Of a stretch of 53,668 nt of DNA, positions 40,366 to 50,015 are shown in pieces. A program made the position numbers and the translations under genes. The notes beneath the pieces are model-generated. The model saw nothing but the letters and a program-made list of their open reading frames with translations. It made no database searches and was not told the DNA's origin. How positions within the stretch are numbered: position 1 is the first letter of the stretch; every line of letters begins with the position of its first letter. Source of the stretch: Caryophanales bacterium (GTDB taxonomy: Bacteria; Bacillota_I; Bacilli_A; Izemoplasmatales; UBA1188); contig JAEEXP010000006.1 of assembly GCA_016287865.1 (NCBI GenBank), positions 1 through 53,668 of the forward strand, written 5' to 3'.

Positions 40366-41715
40366 CTATTTTCCTAGACAGAACTTACTAAATAGTTCAT
40401 TTATTAGTGAATCTGACGCGCTTTCGCCAGTAATTAAACCTAGTGAATCATACGCATCTTTTAAATCAATTGAAATCATATCTATGAAATCACCATTCTC
40501 TGCGTTAGTGAGGGCACTACTAAGTGATTTCTCACATAATTTAAGAAGTGAGATATGTCTTGATGATGAAATGTTTGTCTTAATACTATCATTTGCTTCA
40601 TCATGAATGAATCTCTTATGAATTTCCTTTTCAAGGGCTTCTATTCCGTCCCCCTTTAACGCAGAAATACTTAGGTATTCATTTTCATTTAGTTTCTTAT
40701 TAATTGTATCACTCTTATTAGCGATAATAATTCTATTTTTATCTTTAGTTAATTCAAGAAGAGCTAAATCTTCTTTTTCAATACCTGATTCATAGTCAAG
40801 AAGAAGTAAAACGAGTTCTGCGTCTTTTAATACTTCAATAGTTTTATCTATTCCAATTTTTTCAACTGGATCAACTGTATCTCTTACACCCGCAGTATCG
40901 ATTAAGTGAAGGATAATTCCACCGATATTAATGTTTCCTTCAACGATATCACGAGTAGTTCCTTTATAAGATGTGACTATCGCTTTATTTTCTTTTAAGA
41001 GATTATTTAATAAAGATGATTTTCCGACATTAGGTTTTCCAATAATGATAGTTTTAATACCTTCTTTATATACTCTTAAATTCTCAGCTTTAAGGATAAT
41101 ATTATTAATTGTATTAATAAGTGATGTAACTTTTTCAATTAATAAATTCTTAGTAACTTGGAGTTCATCAGTATATTCAGGATAATCAATATTAACCTCA
41201 ATATGAAGAAGAATATCTTCAATATCTTTTCTTAAGGCACTGATTTCTTTATAGACATCGCCTTTTAATCCTTTTGAAGCTAAAGATAAAGATGCCTTGG
41301 TTTGAGCTTCAATCATATCCATAACGGCTTCAGCCTTAGAAAGATCGATTCTTCCATTTAAGAAAGCTCTTTTAGTGAACTCTCCTGGTTCTGCGAGTCT
41401 TGCGCCATTAATTAGAAGAAGTTCAAGTACACGCTCAGTGACATATTGACCACCATGTGTATTTATTTCAACGATATCTTCTTTGGTGTAAGATTTAGGA
41501 GCTCTAAATAAAGATACTAAAACTTCATCTATGATTTCTCCATTCTCCACTACTTTAGCGTATGAAATTGTGTTTCCTTTCTTTTTAGTTAAATCAACAC
41601 CGCTTAGGACTTTCATTGAAATATCAATCGCATCTTTTCCAGATAATCTGATGATATTTATTGCGGACTCACCGAGTGATGTTGAAATAGCGCATATAGT
41701 ATCAAAACTATTCAT
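40366..41715 (-). CDS. mnmE: tRNA modification GTPase MnmE
   Basis: DTICAISTSLGESAINIIRLSG, GKPNVGKSSLLN, DTAGVRDT, terminal FCLGK. Confidence 0.97.
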   Translation of the reverse strand: MNSFDTICAISTSLGESAINIIRLSGKDAIDISMKVLSGVDLTKKKGNTISYAKVVENGEIIDEVLVSLFRAPKSYTKEDIVEINTHGGQYVTERVLELLLINGARLAEPGEFTKRAFLNGRIDLSKAEAVMDMIEAQTKASLSLASKGLKGDVYKEISALRKDIEDILLHIEVNIDYPEYTDELQVTKNLLIEKVTSLINTINNIILKAENLRVYKEGIKTIIIGKPNVGKSSLLNNLLKENKAIVTSYKGTTRDIVEGNINIGGIILHLIDTAGVRDTVDPVEKIGIDKTIEVLKDAELVLLLLDYESGIEKEDLALLELTKDKNRIIIANKSDTINKKLNENEYLSISALKGDGIEALEKEIHKRFIHDEANDSIKTNISSSRHISLLKLCEKSLSSALTNAENGDFIDMISIDLKDAYDSLGLITGESASDSLINELFSKFCLGK

Positions 41716-41782
41716 AAAAATCCTCGTGCTTATTATATCATAATAATAATTTATAGTGTATAATTAAAGATACGAGGGTATT

Positions 41783-42427
41783 ATGAAAAAGAGAACGTTT
41801 AAACATTATTTATTAGTATATGGTATATCACTTGCGGTAGTACTCGCATTCGCAGTATTCGCATATTTTAGAAAAGACGCTGATGGAAATTATGGTTATT
41901 TAGTAAGTAAAAACATTCCAGTTAGCGGTGTATTCGCTCAAGAATTCACAATGTTTGGACGTCCAATTGTATTTGGTCTCTTTTTGATTGACCTCGCAGT
42001 AGTTATTGTATTCCCTATGCTTGTAGTACTAGTTTTCTTACTTATGGATTTAGGCCGTGGAAAGACAGGCAAGAAAACAAAAGAAGATATCAATAGAGAA
42101 TCATTTGAAAAGTTTATCGATGAAATCGGTAAAACTTTAAACCAAACACATTTATTTAACGTTGAAGATTTTAGACATTTTAGAGAAAATGATAAATTCC
42201 AAGAATGTCTTAAGAAAATTTATGAAATATACCTACATGGTGAAACTGAGGAATTAACTTATTATTCAATAATAAGAAAATTCCAAAAAGGCACTAAAGA
42301 AAGAAACGCTTTAGAATTCTTAGTTACTTTTGGTGAAAAGAAAAGACTTGAAGCTATAAGACTTGAAGAAGAAAAGAAAAAGGAACTAGAAGCTAAAGAA
42401 AGCAATAAAGAGGAGGAAAAGAAATAA
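41783..42427 (+). CDS. Membrane protein with two N-terminal TM helices and charged C-terminus
   Basis: 214 aa; overlaps dnaX start by 1 nt. Confidence 0.75.
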   Translation: MKKRTFKHYLLVYGISLAVVLAFAVFAYFRKDADGNYGYLVSKNIPVSGVFAQEFTMFGRPIVFGLFLIDLAVVIVFPMLVVLVFLLMDLGRGKTGKKTKEDINRESFEKFIDEIGKTLNQTHLFNVEDFRHFRENDKFQECLKKIYEIYLHGETEELTYYSIIRKFQKGTKERNALEFLVTFGEKKRLEAIRLEEEKKKELEAKESNKEEEKK

Positions 42428-44316
42428 TGAGTTATAAAGCACTTTATAGAAAGTATCGTCCTCAATCATTTAGTGAAGTTTTTGATCAAGAACATATCAC
42501 TCGTACTTTAAAGAATGCGCTTGTTGAAGGCAAAGTAACTCATGCCTACCTTTTTAGTGGACCAAGAGGAATTGGTAAAACATCTGTCGCAAAAATATTT
42601 GCGAAAGCTGTTAACTGTCCTCACAATATGAGCGGTGAACCATGTAATTCATGCGATACCTGCTACGGTATTCAAAATGGATCTATTACTGATGTAATAG
42701 AAATCGATGCTGCATCTAATAATGGTGTAGATGAAATCAGAGATTTAAGAGAAAAGGTAAAATACCTTCCATCTCAATGTAAATACAAAGTATATATAAT
42801 CGATGAAGTACATATGCTTACAACCGCAGCGTTTAATGCTCTTTTAAAAACTCTAGAAGAACCTCCTAAACATGTAATCTTCATTTTATGTACTACAGAA
42901 CCTCAAAAGATTCCCGCAACTATTCAATCACGTTGCCAAAGATTTGAGTTCCATTTAATTAGCCAAGAAGAAATAGAAAAAAGACTCACAGAAGTCGCAA
43001 GAAATGAGTTCATTAAGATAGATGATGAAGCTTTAAAAGCTTTAGCTGAAGTGTCTGAAGGTGGAATGAGAGATGCGCTCTCACTTTTAGACCAAGCCTT
43101 AGCTTATTCAACTGATTCACACATTACACTAGATGATGTTTTATCTATCTCTGGAAAGCTTTCAAGTAATAGCTTAATTAAGATCGCAAATGACCTCAAT
43201 AATGGCTCAGCTTTAAACGCTATTAATGAACTTGATAATTTACTTAGAATCGGTAAAGAAATACCTAAAATTATGACCTCTTTAATCACATTCTATAAAG
43301 ATATTTTAGTAATCAAGAATGTGAAAAAAGATCTCACAAAAGTAGGTTATGATACCGAAGAATTTAAACAACTTTTAACTCGCCTTTCAAATAGAGATTT
43401 ATATAGAAATATCGACATTTTAAGTGAATCAATGAGCGAGATGAGATACGCATCTAATCAAAGATTATATATTGAACTTGCGTTCATCAAAATCGCTGAC
43501 AATGAAAGAGTTAAAGAAGAACCTGTGCCTGAGTTTATAAAGGTAGAACCTAAGGTGGTTCAAGAACCTCTAAAAGTAGAGAAAAAAGAAGATATTAAAC
43601 CGGTTGAACCAGTAAAAGAAATTAAGAGAGAAGAATGGGTTATTGAACCTCCAGTTGTTGAAGAAAAGAACCCTATTTTAGAACTTGAAAAAGAAGTGGT
43701 TAAAGAAGAGGTTAAAGTAGAACCAAAACTTGAAGCTAGACCAGTTTTTGAACCTGTGAAAGTTGAGGTTAAAACTGAACCAGTTAAGTCTATCGCTGAA
43801 GAACTTGGTACATTTGATCCAGCACTAATTAGTAACGTACTTAACCACGCTTCAAAACCATTTAAAGAAACAATTATTTCATCATGGAAAGAGTTTATTA
43901 GAAAAGCTAAAATCAATGATGAATATAATAAGATTTATATGCTTCTAAATGATGCACAATTTAAGACTTGTTCTGCTGATTTCTTAATCTTAACTTATGA
44001 TAATGTTCCAACCTGTAATTTAGCTATGAAAAAAGAGAATAAATCTCTTATTTCAAAACATATGAGTGAATTCTTTAATACTAAATTAGATTTTATTACT
44101 ATTCCAGAATCTACATGGAATGAAATGTCTAATGAATTCATTAAGAAATATAGAGAAAATATGGCCAAAGGCGTAAGAGAAGATATTGAATTAAATAAAG
44201 CTTATGTGAAGGGCTTAAGAATAGAGGCTGAAGTTCAAAAAGAAGTAGAAGAAAAAAAGGACGATAAGTATCAAGACCTAATGGATACTTTCAAAGATTT
44301 TATGGAGATTAAGTAA
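42427..44316 (+). CDS. dnaX: DNA polymerase III subunit tau/gamma
   Basis: YRKYRPQSFSEVFDQEHI, SGPRGIGKTSVAKIFAKAVNC, CxxC zinc cluster, IDEVHMLTTAAFNALLKTLEEPP. Confidence 0.97.
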   Translation: MSYKALYRKYRPQSFSEVFDQEHITRTLKNALVEGKVTHAYLFSGPRGIGKTSVAKIFAKAVNCPHNMSGEPCNSCDTCYGIQNGSITDVIEIDAASNNGVDEIRDLREKVKYLPSQCKYKVYIIDEVHMLTTAAFNALLKTLEEPPKHVIFILCTTEPQKIPATIQSRCQRFEFHLISQEEIEKRLTEVARNEFIKIDDEALKALAEVSEGGMRDALSLLDQALAYSTDSHITLDDVLSISGKLSSNSLIKIANDLNNGSALNAINELDNLLRIGKEIPKIMTSLITFYKDILVIKNVKKDLTKVGYDTEEFKQLLTRLSNRDLYRNIDILSESMSEMRYASNQRLYIELAFIKIADNERVKEEPVPEFIKVEPKVVQEPLKVEKKEDIKPVEPVKEIKREEWVIEPPVVEEKNPILELEKEVVKEEVKVEPKLEARPVFEPVKVEVKTEPVKSIAEELGTFDPALISNVLNHASKPFKETIISSWKEFIRKAKINDEYNKIYMLLNDAQFKTCSADFLILTYDNVPTCNLAMKKENKSLISKHMSEFFNTKLDFITIPESTWNEMSNEFIKKYRENMAKGVREDIELNKAYVKGLRIEAEVQKEVEEKKDDKYQDLMDTFKDFMEIK

Positions 44317-44639
44317 TGACAAAAGTTCCAATGAATGAAAATGATTTAAAAGATATAACTGAAAAACTCGAAAAGAAAATCCATATTTCCACATCTGAAG
44401 ATGGACTTGTTTCTATTGAATATAATGGCGCAGGCCAGTATAAAAGAGTAACTATTAATAAACCTCTAGAAGAGGTTGATCAATCTAAACTTGAAAAAGC
44501 TATTTTAGATATGATTGAATATTCAAAGAACCAAATCCAAGCTGATTTAACTGATTTAGTTTTAAACTTTAATAACGCTGAGATTGGAGATGATAGTGAA
44601 ATAGACGAAGAGGATGGAGAAAGAAGAGATGTATCCTAA
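44316..44639 (+). CDS. YbaB/EbfC-family nucleoid-associated protein
   Basis: VSIEYNGAGQYKRVTINKPL, position between dnaX and recR. Confidence 0.88.
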   Translation: MTKVPMNENDLKDITEKLEKKIHISTSEDGLVSIEYNGAGQYKRVTINKPLEEVDQSKLEKAILDMIEYSKNQIQADLTDLVLNFNNAEIGDDSEIDEEDGERRDVS

Positions 44640-45225
44640 GAAAATCGAGGATTTAATCCATTCATTCTCAATGCTTTCTGGAGTCGGTAAAAGAAGCGCA
44701 GAGCGCTATGCTTTTAATGTGATTAATAAATTTAGTGATGAACAGTTAGATGAATTTATTAATTCTTTAATTAAAGTTAAAGAAGGCATTAAGAAATGTT
44801 CTATCTGTGGTTTTTATACTGAAGATAAAGATATCTGTGATATCTGTTCTAACCCATTAAGAGATAGTAAAACTATTCTAGTAGTTGAAAATGTTAAAGA
44901 CGTCATTGCTTTTGAACGTGTTGGTTCATTTAAAGGTGTATATCATGTATTAAATGGTTCAATCAGCCCAATAAATGGTATTGGACCTGATGAACTTAAT
45001 ATTGAATCATTAAAAGAAAGAGTAAAGAATGGCTCAATTAACGAAGTTATAGTCGCCACTTCTGCGACAGTAGAAGGAGAGGCTACTGCGTTATACTTAA
45101 AAAGGATACTTGAAGACTTTACTACTGTCTCAAGAATAGCTTATGGTATGCCTGTAGGATCATCCATTGAATACAATGATGAAACCACTATTTTAAAAGC
45201 CTTAGAAGGCAGAAAAAAGTATTAA
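44629..45225 (+). CDS. recR: Recombination protein RecR
   Basis: LPGVGKRSAER-like SGVGKRSAERYAF, CSICGFYTEDKDICDICSNPLRD, VEGEATALYL. Confidence 0.96.
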   Translation: MYPKKIEDLIHSFSMLSGVGKRSAERYAFNVINKFSDEQLDEFINSLIKVKEGIKKCSICGFYTEDKDICDICSNPLRDSKTILVVENVKDVIAFERVGSFKGVYHVLNGSISPINGIGPDELNIESLKERVKNGSINEVIVATSATVEGEATALYLKRILEDFTTVSRIAYGMPVGSSIEYNDETTILKALEGRKKY

Positions 45226-45249
45226 TAATAGACATAAAAACAAGATAAA

Positions 45250-45283
45250 AGAGCACTAATTTTAAAAAATCAGTGCTTTTTTG
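45250..45283 (+). terminator. Terminator after recR
   Basis: AGCACTaATTTT-AAAA-AATCAGTGCTTTTTT. Confidence 0.7.
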
Positions 45284-45313
45284 TTGCAAAAACGCTTACA
45301 TTTTGCTTATAAT
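45284..45313 (+). promoter_or_regulatory. Promoter 1 upstream of ABC importer region
   Basis: TTGCAA - 18 nt - TATAAT. Confidence 0.55.
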
Positions 45314-45355
45314 ATAATTCCACGAATGCAAATTAAGATTTTGTATTTTTATTTC

Positions 45356-45384
45356 TTGTATTAGACTTATATTATTGTTATAAT
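45356..45384 (+). promoter_or_regulatory. Promoter 2 upstream of ABC importer region
   Basis: TTGTAT - 17 nt - TATAAT. Confidence 0.5.
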
Positions 45385-45415
45385 AATATAGAAAATAGAT
45401 AAAAGGACAATCATT

Positions 45416-45730
45416 ATGAATATTTTAGCAATCGCAGACATTATCGAAAAAATTAAAAGCGTAATGGTAAATCTAATCGAAAAGGTTAAAGAATTTGCTA
45501 GCGGATCTATGTGGTGGCTCGCCCTAATCATTTTTATTGTAGCCGCAATTTTAATGCTAGTAGGTCTTATTAGATTTATTGTTAAGGGCTGGAAATTATT
45601 CCTCGTATTAATCATTTTAGCCGCAATCGGTATTACCGTGTGGTATTTTGTTGCAGGACCTGGTAAAAAACCTGCATCAACAGAATCAATTTTATTACCA
45701 ATCAAATTAGCAAGAAGTTTATTCTTCTAA
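45416..45730 (+). CDS. Small membrane protein, unknown function
   Basis: 104 aa, two TM segments; collinear with downstream genes. Confidence 0.6.
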   Translation: MNILAIADIIEKIKSVMVNLIEKVKEFASGSMWWLALIIFIVAAILMLVGLIRFIVKGWKLFLVLIILAAIGITVWYFVAGPGKKPASTESILLPIKLARSLFF

Positions 45731-45763
45731 TTACATTAAAACATATCAACTTAGGAGTTAATT

Positions 45764-46198
45764 ATGGATCAAAATAAACTTAAAGCAATATCTATAGGTG
45801 TTGGAGGATTATCTGTAATATTATCAGGATTACTGTATGTCTTAATTACAGATTTATATTTACTCAATGGAGCATCTTGGTTATTTATTGCTATCTTTTT
45901 AGCGTTTGGTGGAGGTTTCTGTACACTATTCTCTGAATCATTAAAACATAAACCAGTTTGGTTCTATGTATTAAAAGGTCTTGGAATAGCTTGTTCAATT
46001 GCTTTCCTAATCGTTATTTTTGTTTATGCAAGTAAAGTAGATGTTACAGCTATTGTTAAAACTAAGGGCGTTAAAACTACATATGTAAAAACTATGCTTT
46101 TAGTAATTAAGATTATTTGTACTACATTTACAGGATTTGCTATTTGTGGTCAAGGCGCTAACATCGCGCTTAACGTAATTTACAAGATCGACGACTAA
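45764..46198 (+). CDS. Four-TM membrane protein, unknown function
   Basis: SD aggag; hydrophobic profile. Confidence 0.7.
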   Translation: MDQNKLKAISIGVGGLSVILSGLLYVLITDLYLLNGASWLFIAIFLAFGGGFCTLFSESLKHKPVWFYVLKGLGIACSIAFLIVIFVYASKVDVTAIVKTKGVKTTYVKTMLLVIKIICTTFTGFAICGQGANIALNVIYKIDD

Positions 46199-46209
46199 TT
46201 GAGGCTAGC

Positions 46210-46974
46210 ATGATATATGGTATTGAAAGAGCCAGCTTACTAAAAAGAATCTTCGCATCCATTTTGGATGTGATATTGCTTTCAATACTTGCTACAGGAT
46301 TTGCATTCTTATCAGCAAAGATTGCAAAAGTTGACTATCATCAAAAAAGAGTAAAAGAATACTATGCGTATTATGAAACAACATACAATGTAAAGTTTGG
46401 CCTTACTCAAGAAGACTTCAATAGAATGAGCGATGAAGAAAGAGCTCATTATGAAGAAGTTAATAAGATTATTGCCCAAGACAAAGATTTTATTAAAGAA
46501 AACTCTTTAGTACAAAAATTAACGTTATATGTTGTATTGATAGGATTATTCCTTGGAACATTAATTGTTGAGTTTGTAATACCACTTTTCTTAAAAAACG
46601 GACAGACGGTAGGTAAAAAAGTATTCTCGCTATGTCTTGTTAGAAAAGATGCAGTAAAAGTTACAAGCGTTCAACTATTTGCAAGATCAATTATTGGTAA
46701 GTTTGCACTAGAACTTATGGCTCCGGCTTATCTGATTATATCTATTGTTTATGGATTTAATGGATTAGTAGGACTTATTCTAGTAGGCGTAATTACAATT
46801 ATTCAAATCGTTTTATTAATAGCGACTAAGAATAAAACACTAATACATGATTTAATCGCTTTAACTGTAGTAGTGGATAAACAATCACAAATGATATTTG
46901 AAAGTGAACAAGATTTAATTAAGTATAAAGAAAAGGTTCATTTAGAATCTGTTAAAAATAGTAAAACAATATAA
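46210..46974 (+). CDS. RDD-family membrane protein
   Basis: ERASLLKRIFASILDVILLSIL...NGQTVGKKVFSLCLVRKDAVKVTSVQLFARSI. Confidence 0.85.
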   Translation: MIYGIERASLLKRIFASILDVILLSILATGFAFLSAKIAKVDYHQKRVKEYYAYYETTYNVKFGLTQEDFNRMSDEERAHYEEVNKIIAQDKDFIKENSLVQKLTLYVVLIGLFLGTLIVEFVIPLFLKNGQTVGKKVFSLCLVRKDAVKVTSVQLFARSIIGKFALELMAPAYLIISIVYGFNGLVGLILVGVITIIQIVLLIATKNKTLIHDLIALTVVVDKQSQMIFESEQDLIKYKEKVHLESVKNSKTI

Positions 46975-46988
46975 GGAGATAAATATTT

Positions 46989-48098
46989 ATGAAAGTAGTA
47001 CTTGAAAATTTGACTAAAATTTTCCCAAGTAGAGCTAAAGGAGGAAAAGAGGTTGTAGCTGTTAACAACTTTACTTATGAAATCCCTGATGGAAAACTTG
47101 TGGGACTTTTAGGACCATCTGGTTGCGGTAAATCAACTAGTTTGTATATGATTTGCGGACTTCAAAAACCATCTTCTGGTAAGATTTTCTTCGGTGATGA
47201 TGATGTTACTGAATTAAGCCCAGAAAACAGAGGTGTAGGACTCGTATTCCAAAACTATGCACTATATCCTCATATGACTGTTAAACAAAACATTTTATTC
47301 CCTCTTCAAAATTTAAAGGGTGAAGACAAGTTAGCTAAGGATGTAATGCTTGAAAGAGCTTATGAAGTTGCTAAGTTAGTTCAAATTGATGAACTTATGG
47401 ATAGAAAACCATCTGAATTATCAGGCGGTCAACAACAAAGAGTTGCTATCGCCAGAGCTTTAGTTAAGTTCCCAAGAGTTCTTTTACTTGATGAACCTCT
47501 ATCTAACCTTGATGCTAGACTTAGACTTCAAACAAGAGAAGAAATCAAGAGAATTCAAACTGAAACTGGAATTACAACAATTTTCGTAACACATGACCAA
47601 GAAGAAGCTATGTCAATTTCTGATGAAATCGTTGTTATGAAACTCGGTGTTGTTCAACAAACTGGTAAACCACAAAACGTTTATGATGATCCAGCTAACC
47701 TCTTCGTTGCTAAGTTCCTTGGTACTCCTCCAATCAACGTATTTGATGGCGTAGTAAAAGGTGGAAAGCTTTATCTTGGTGAAGATGAAGTTATGGCAGT
47801 TAAGGGCGTAGAAGACCAAGAAGTATTCGTTGGTATTAGACCTGAAGGATTCATTTTAAATCCAAAAGGAAAATTACACTGCGAAGTACAAAATGTTGAA
47901 GTTATGGGTAGAGACGTTTCTGTAGTATCTAAACACTCAGCTTTATCAGCTCAATCTGCTAATAAAGCTATCAGATCAATTATTGATGCTGATAACAAAG
48001 ATCAAATCGGTCTTACTGAAGTTACATTCGATATTAAGCCTAATAAAATTTTCTTATTTAATAAAGAAACAGAAGAAAGAATTCGCCTTGGAGAATAA
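46989..48098 (+). CDS. Sugar-type ABC importer ATPase (UgpC/MsmK-like)
   Basis: GPSGCGKSTSLYMICGL, LSGGQQQRVAIARALVKFPRVLLLDEPLSNLDARLR, C-terminal TOBE-like region. Confidence 0.93.
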   Translation: MKVVLENLTKIFPSRAKGGKEVVAVNNFTYEIPDGKLVGLLGPSGCGKSTSLYMICGLQKPSSGKIFFGDDDVTELSPENRGVGLVFQNYALYPHMTVKQNILFPLQNLKGEDKLAKDVMLERAYEVAKLVQIDELMDRKPSELSGGQQQRVAIARALVKFPRVLLLDEPLSNLDARLRLQTREEIKRIQTETGITTIFVTHDQEEAMSISDEIVVMKLGVVQQTGKPQNVYDDPANLFVAKFLGTPPINVFDGVVKGGKLYLGEDEVMAVKGVEDQEVFVGIRPEGFILNPKGKLHCEVQNVEVMGRDVSVVSKHSALSAQSANKAIRSIIDADNKDQIGLTEVTFDIKPNKIFLFNKETEERIRLGE

Positions 48099-48103
48099 TT
48101 ATT

Positions 48104-49045
48104 ATGGTTGACAACAAACAACAATGGAAGGCTTGGGTTTATTTAGCTCCTGCCATCGTATTACTATTAATTTTTACTGTCTGGCCAATAATTAATACTG
48201 TAAGAATCGCCTTCCTTGAAGGATATAACGCAACTGCCGCAGCTGGTGGTGCCACATATCACTTCGGTTTTGGAAACTTTAAGAAGGTTGTAGAATACCG
48301 TGGTTTCTTAACATGCTTAAAGAACACTATGCTTCTTTGTGTGCTTACAGTTCCACTATCTACAGCACTTGCATTATTAATTGCTGTATGCCTAAATTCA
48401 ATTAAACCATTAAACAGACTATTACAGACTATTTACTTCTTACCATATGTAACTAACTCACTTGCAATTGGTATGGTATTCGCTGCAATGTTCAATATTA
48501 TTGGTTTCCAATATGATTTACCTAAATCAGAATCATTAGGTATTATAAATAACATTCTCGGTGTATTAAAGATTAATCCAATTAACTGGGTTAACCAAGG
48601 TTCAAGTTATGCAGCTAATATCGCCGTACTTGTTATTTATATTGTTTGGAATGCATTACCATTTAAAATTTTAATTTTACTTGGTGGACTCCAATCAGTT
48701 AACAAACAATATTATGATGCTGCTAAAGTTGATGGCACATCAAAAGTTAGAGTATTCTTTAGAATTACAGTTCCACTACTCTCTCCTATGATCGCATATG
48801 TTGTAATCACAGGCTTCATTGGTGGATTTAAAGAATATACATCCGTAGTAGGTATCTTTGGTGAAAAGATGGGACCAGTTGGTTCTGGTGCCGACAGACC
48901 ACTTAATACTATGGTCGGATTCATTTATGACTCAATTAAGTTACAACAAGGACGTGCTGCCGCTGCTGCACTTATCCTATTTGGAATTATTTTAGTGGTA
49001 ACTCTTATTAACTTATACGTTAGTAAGAAGAGAGTTCACTATTAG
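48104..49045 (+). CDS. ABC importer permease (MalF/UgpA-like)
   Basis: WVYLAPAIVLLLIFTVWPI, AAKVDGTSKVRVFFRITVPLLSP EAA loop. Confidence 0.93.
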   Translation: MVDNKQQWKAWVYLAPAIVLLLIFTVWPIINTVRIAFLEGYNATAAAGGATYHFGFGNFKKVVEYRGFLTCLKNTMLLCVLTVPLSTALALLIAVCLNSIKPLNRLLQTIYFLPYVTNSLAIGMVFAAMFNIIGFQYDLPKSESLGIINNILGVLKINPINWVNQGSSYAANIAVLVIYIVWNALPFKILILLGGLQSVNKQYYDAAKVDGTSKVRVFFRITVPLLSPMIAYVVITGFIGGFKEYTSVVGIFGEKMGPVGSGADRPLNTMVGFIYDSIKLQQGRAAAAALILFGIILVVTLINLYVSKKRVHY

Positions 49046-49057
49046 GAGGTATGTAAA

Positions 49058-49966
49058 ATGGCAAAGAAAGTTGCTGATCCTACAATGGCTGAACGCGATA
49101 TTCAAAAGGTTACCGTTAAACAACGTATATTCAAAATCATTTCAATGATTTTAGTATACACATTCTTAATCTTCATGGCATTTGTGGTATTATTCCCATT
49201 CTATTGGATGATTAACTCATCATTAAAGAGCCTTGAAGAATATAGAGAAGCTGTTCCAACATTATTCCCAAGAGAAATCAGATTTGATAACTATGTTACA
49301 GCATTCAAAGCTGAAAACTTATCAGTATCTCTTGGTAACTTATTCTTAAATACTTTATATGTTGGTTTAGTTTCTACAGTATTATCATTAGTAATTACAG
49401 TATTAAGTGCATTTGCCTTCGCAAGACTTGAATTCAAAGGTAAAAATGTATTATTTGCTGGATTACTTGCTACTATGATGATTCCTGGTGAATTATTCAC
49501 AATCACTAACTATACAACAGTATATAGATTCGGTTGGACTAATACATTTGTAGTATTAATTGTTCCGTTCTTAGTATCAGTATTCTATATTTACTTACTT
49601 AGACAAAACTTCTTACAAATACCAAACGAATTATATTTAGCTGCAAAAGTAGATGGTACATCAGATATTAAATACTTATGGAAGGTTATGATTCCACTAT
49701 CTCTTCCTACATTAATCTCTATTACCATTCTTAAAATGATGGGTGCTTGGAACTCTTATATCTGGCCAAGACTTGTCGCAAATGATGACGCACACAGCTT
49801 GATTACGAACGGTCTTAGAAATGCGTTCGTAGAAACTACAGGTGACGTTAACTACCCTGTACAAATGGCTGCGGTTGCACTCGTTTCTATTCCGCTATTC
49901 CTTGTATTTATCTTCTTAAGAAAATACATTATGAAGGGTGTATCTAGAAGCGGTATTAAAGGATAG
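49058..49966 (+). CDS. ABC importer permease (MalG/UgpE-like)
   Basis: FPFYWMINSSLKSLEE, AAKVDGTSDIKYLWKVMIPLSLP EAA loop. Confidence 0.93.
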   Translation: MAKKVADPTMAERDIQKVTVKQRIFKIISMILVYTFLIFMAFVVLFPFYWMINSSLKSLEEYREAVPTLFPREIRFDNYVTAFKAENLSVSLGNLFLNTLYVGLVSTVLSLVITVLSAFAFARLEFKGKNVLFAGLLATMMIPGELFTITNYTTVYRFGWTNTFVVLIVPFLVSVFYIYLLRQNFLQIPNELYLAAKVDGTSDIKYLWKVMIPLSLPTLISITILKMMGAWNSYIWPRLVANDDAHSLITNGLRNAFVETTGDVNYPVQMAAVALVSIPLFLVFIFLRKYIMKGVSRSGIKG

Positions 49967-50015
49967 AATTATAATAAAAAAACATAATAAAACATAAATC
50001 AAAAAAGGAGAGAAA

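Noticed and set aside
43579-43595. GAG AAA AAA GAA in dnaX with a -1 stop soon after (AGA AGA TAT TAA), at a position suited to a gamma-like product
   Set aside because: Frame is G_AAA_AAA, not X_XXY_YYZ, so the P-site tRNA would not re-pair; six A residues are also short for transcriptional slippage
43560-43916. 118-aa Ser-rich minus-strand ORF
   Set aside because: Antisense shadow of the Glu/Lys/Val/Pro-rich linker of dnaX
45367-45705. 112-aa minus-strand ORF overlapping the 45416 gene
   Set aside because: Plus-strand ORF is collinear with its neighbours and has upstream promoters; the minus ORF has no such support
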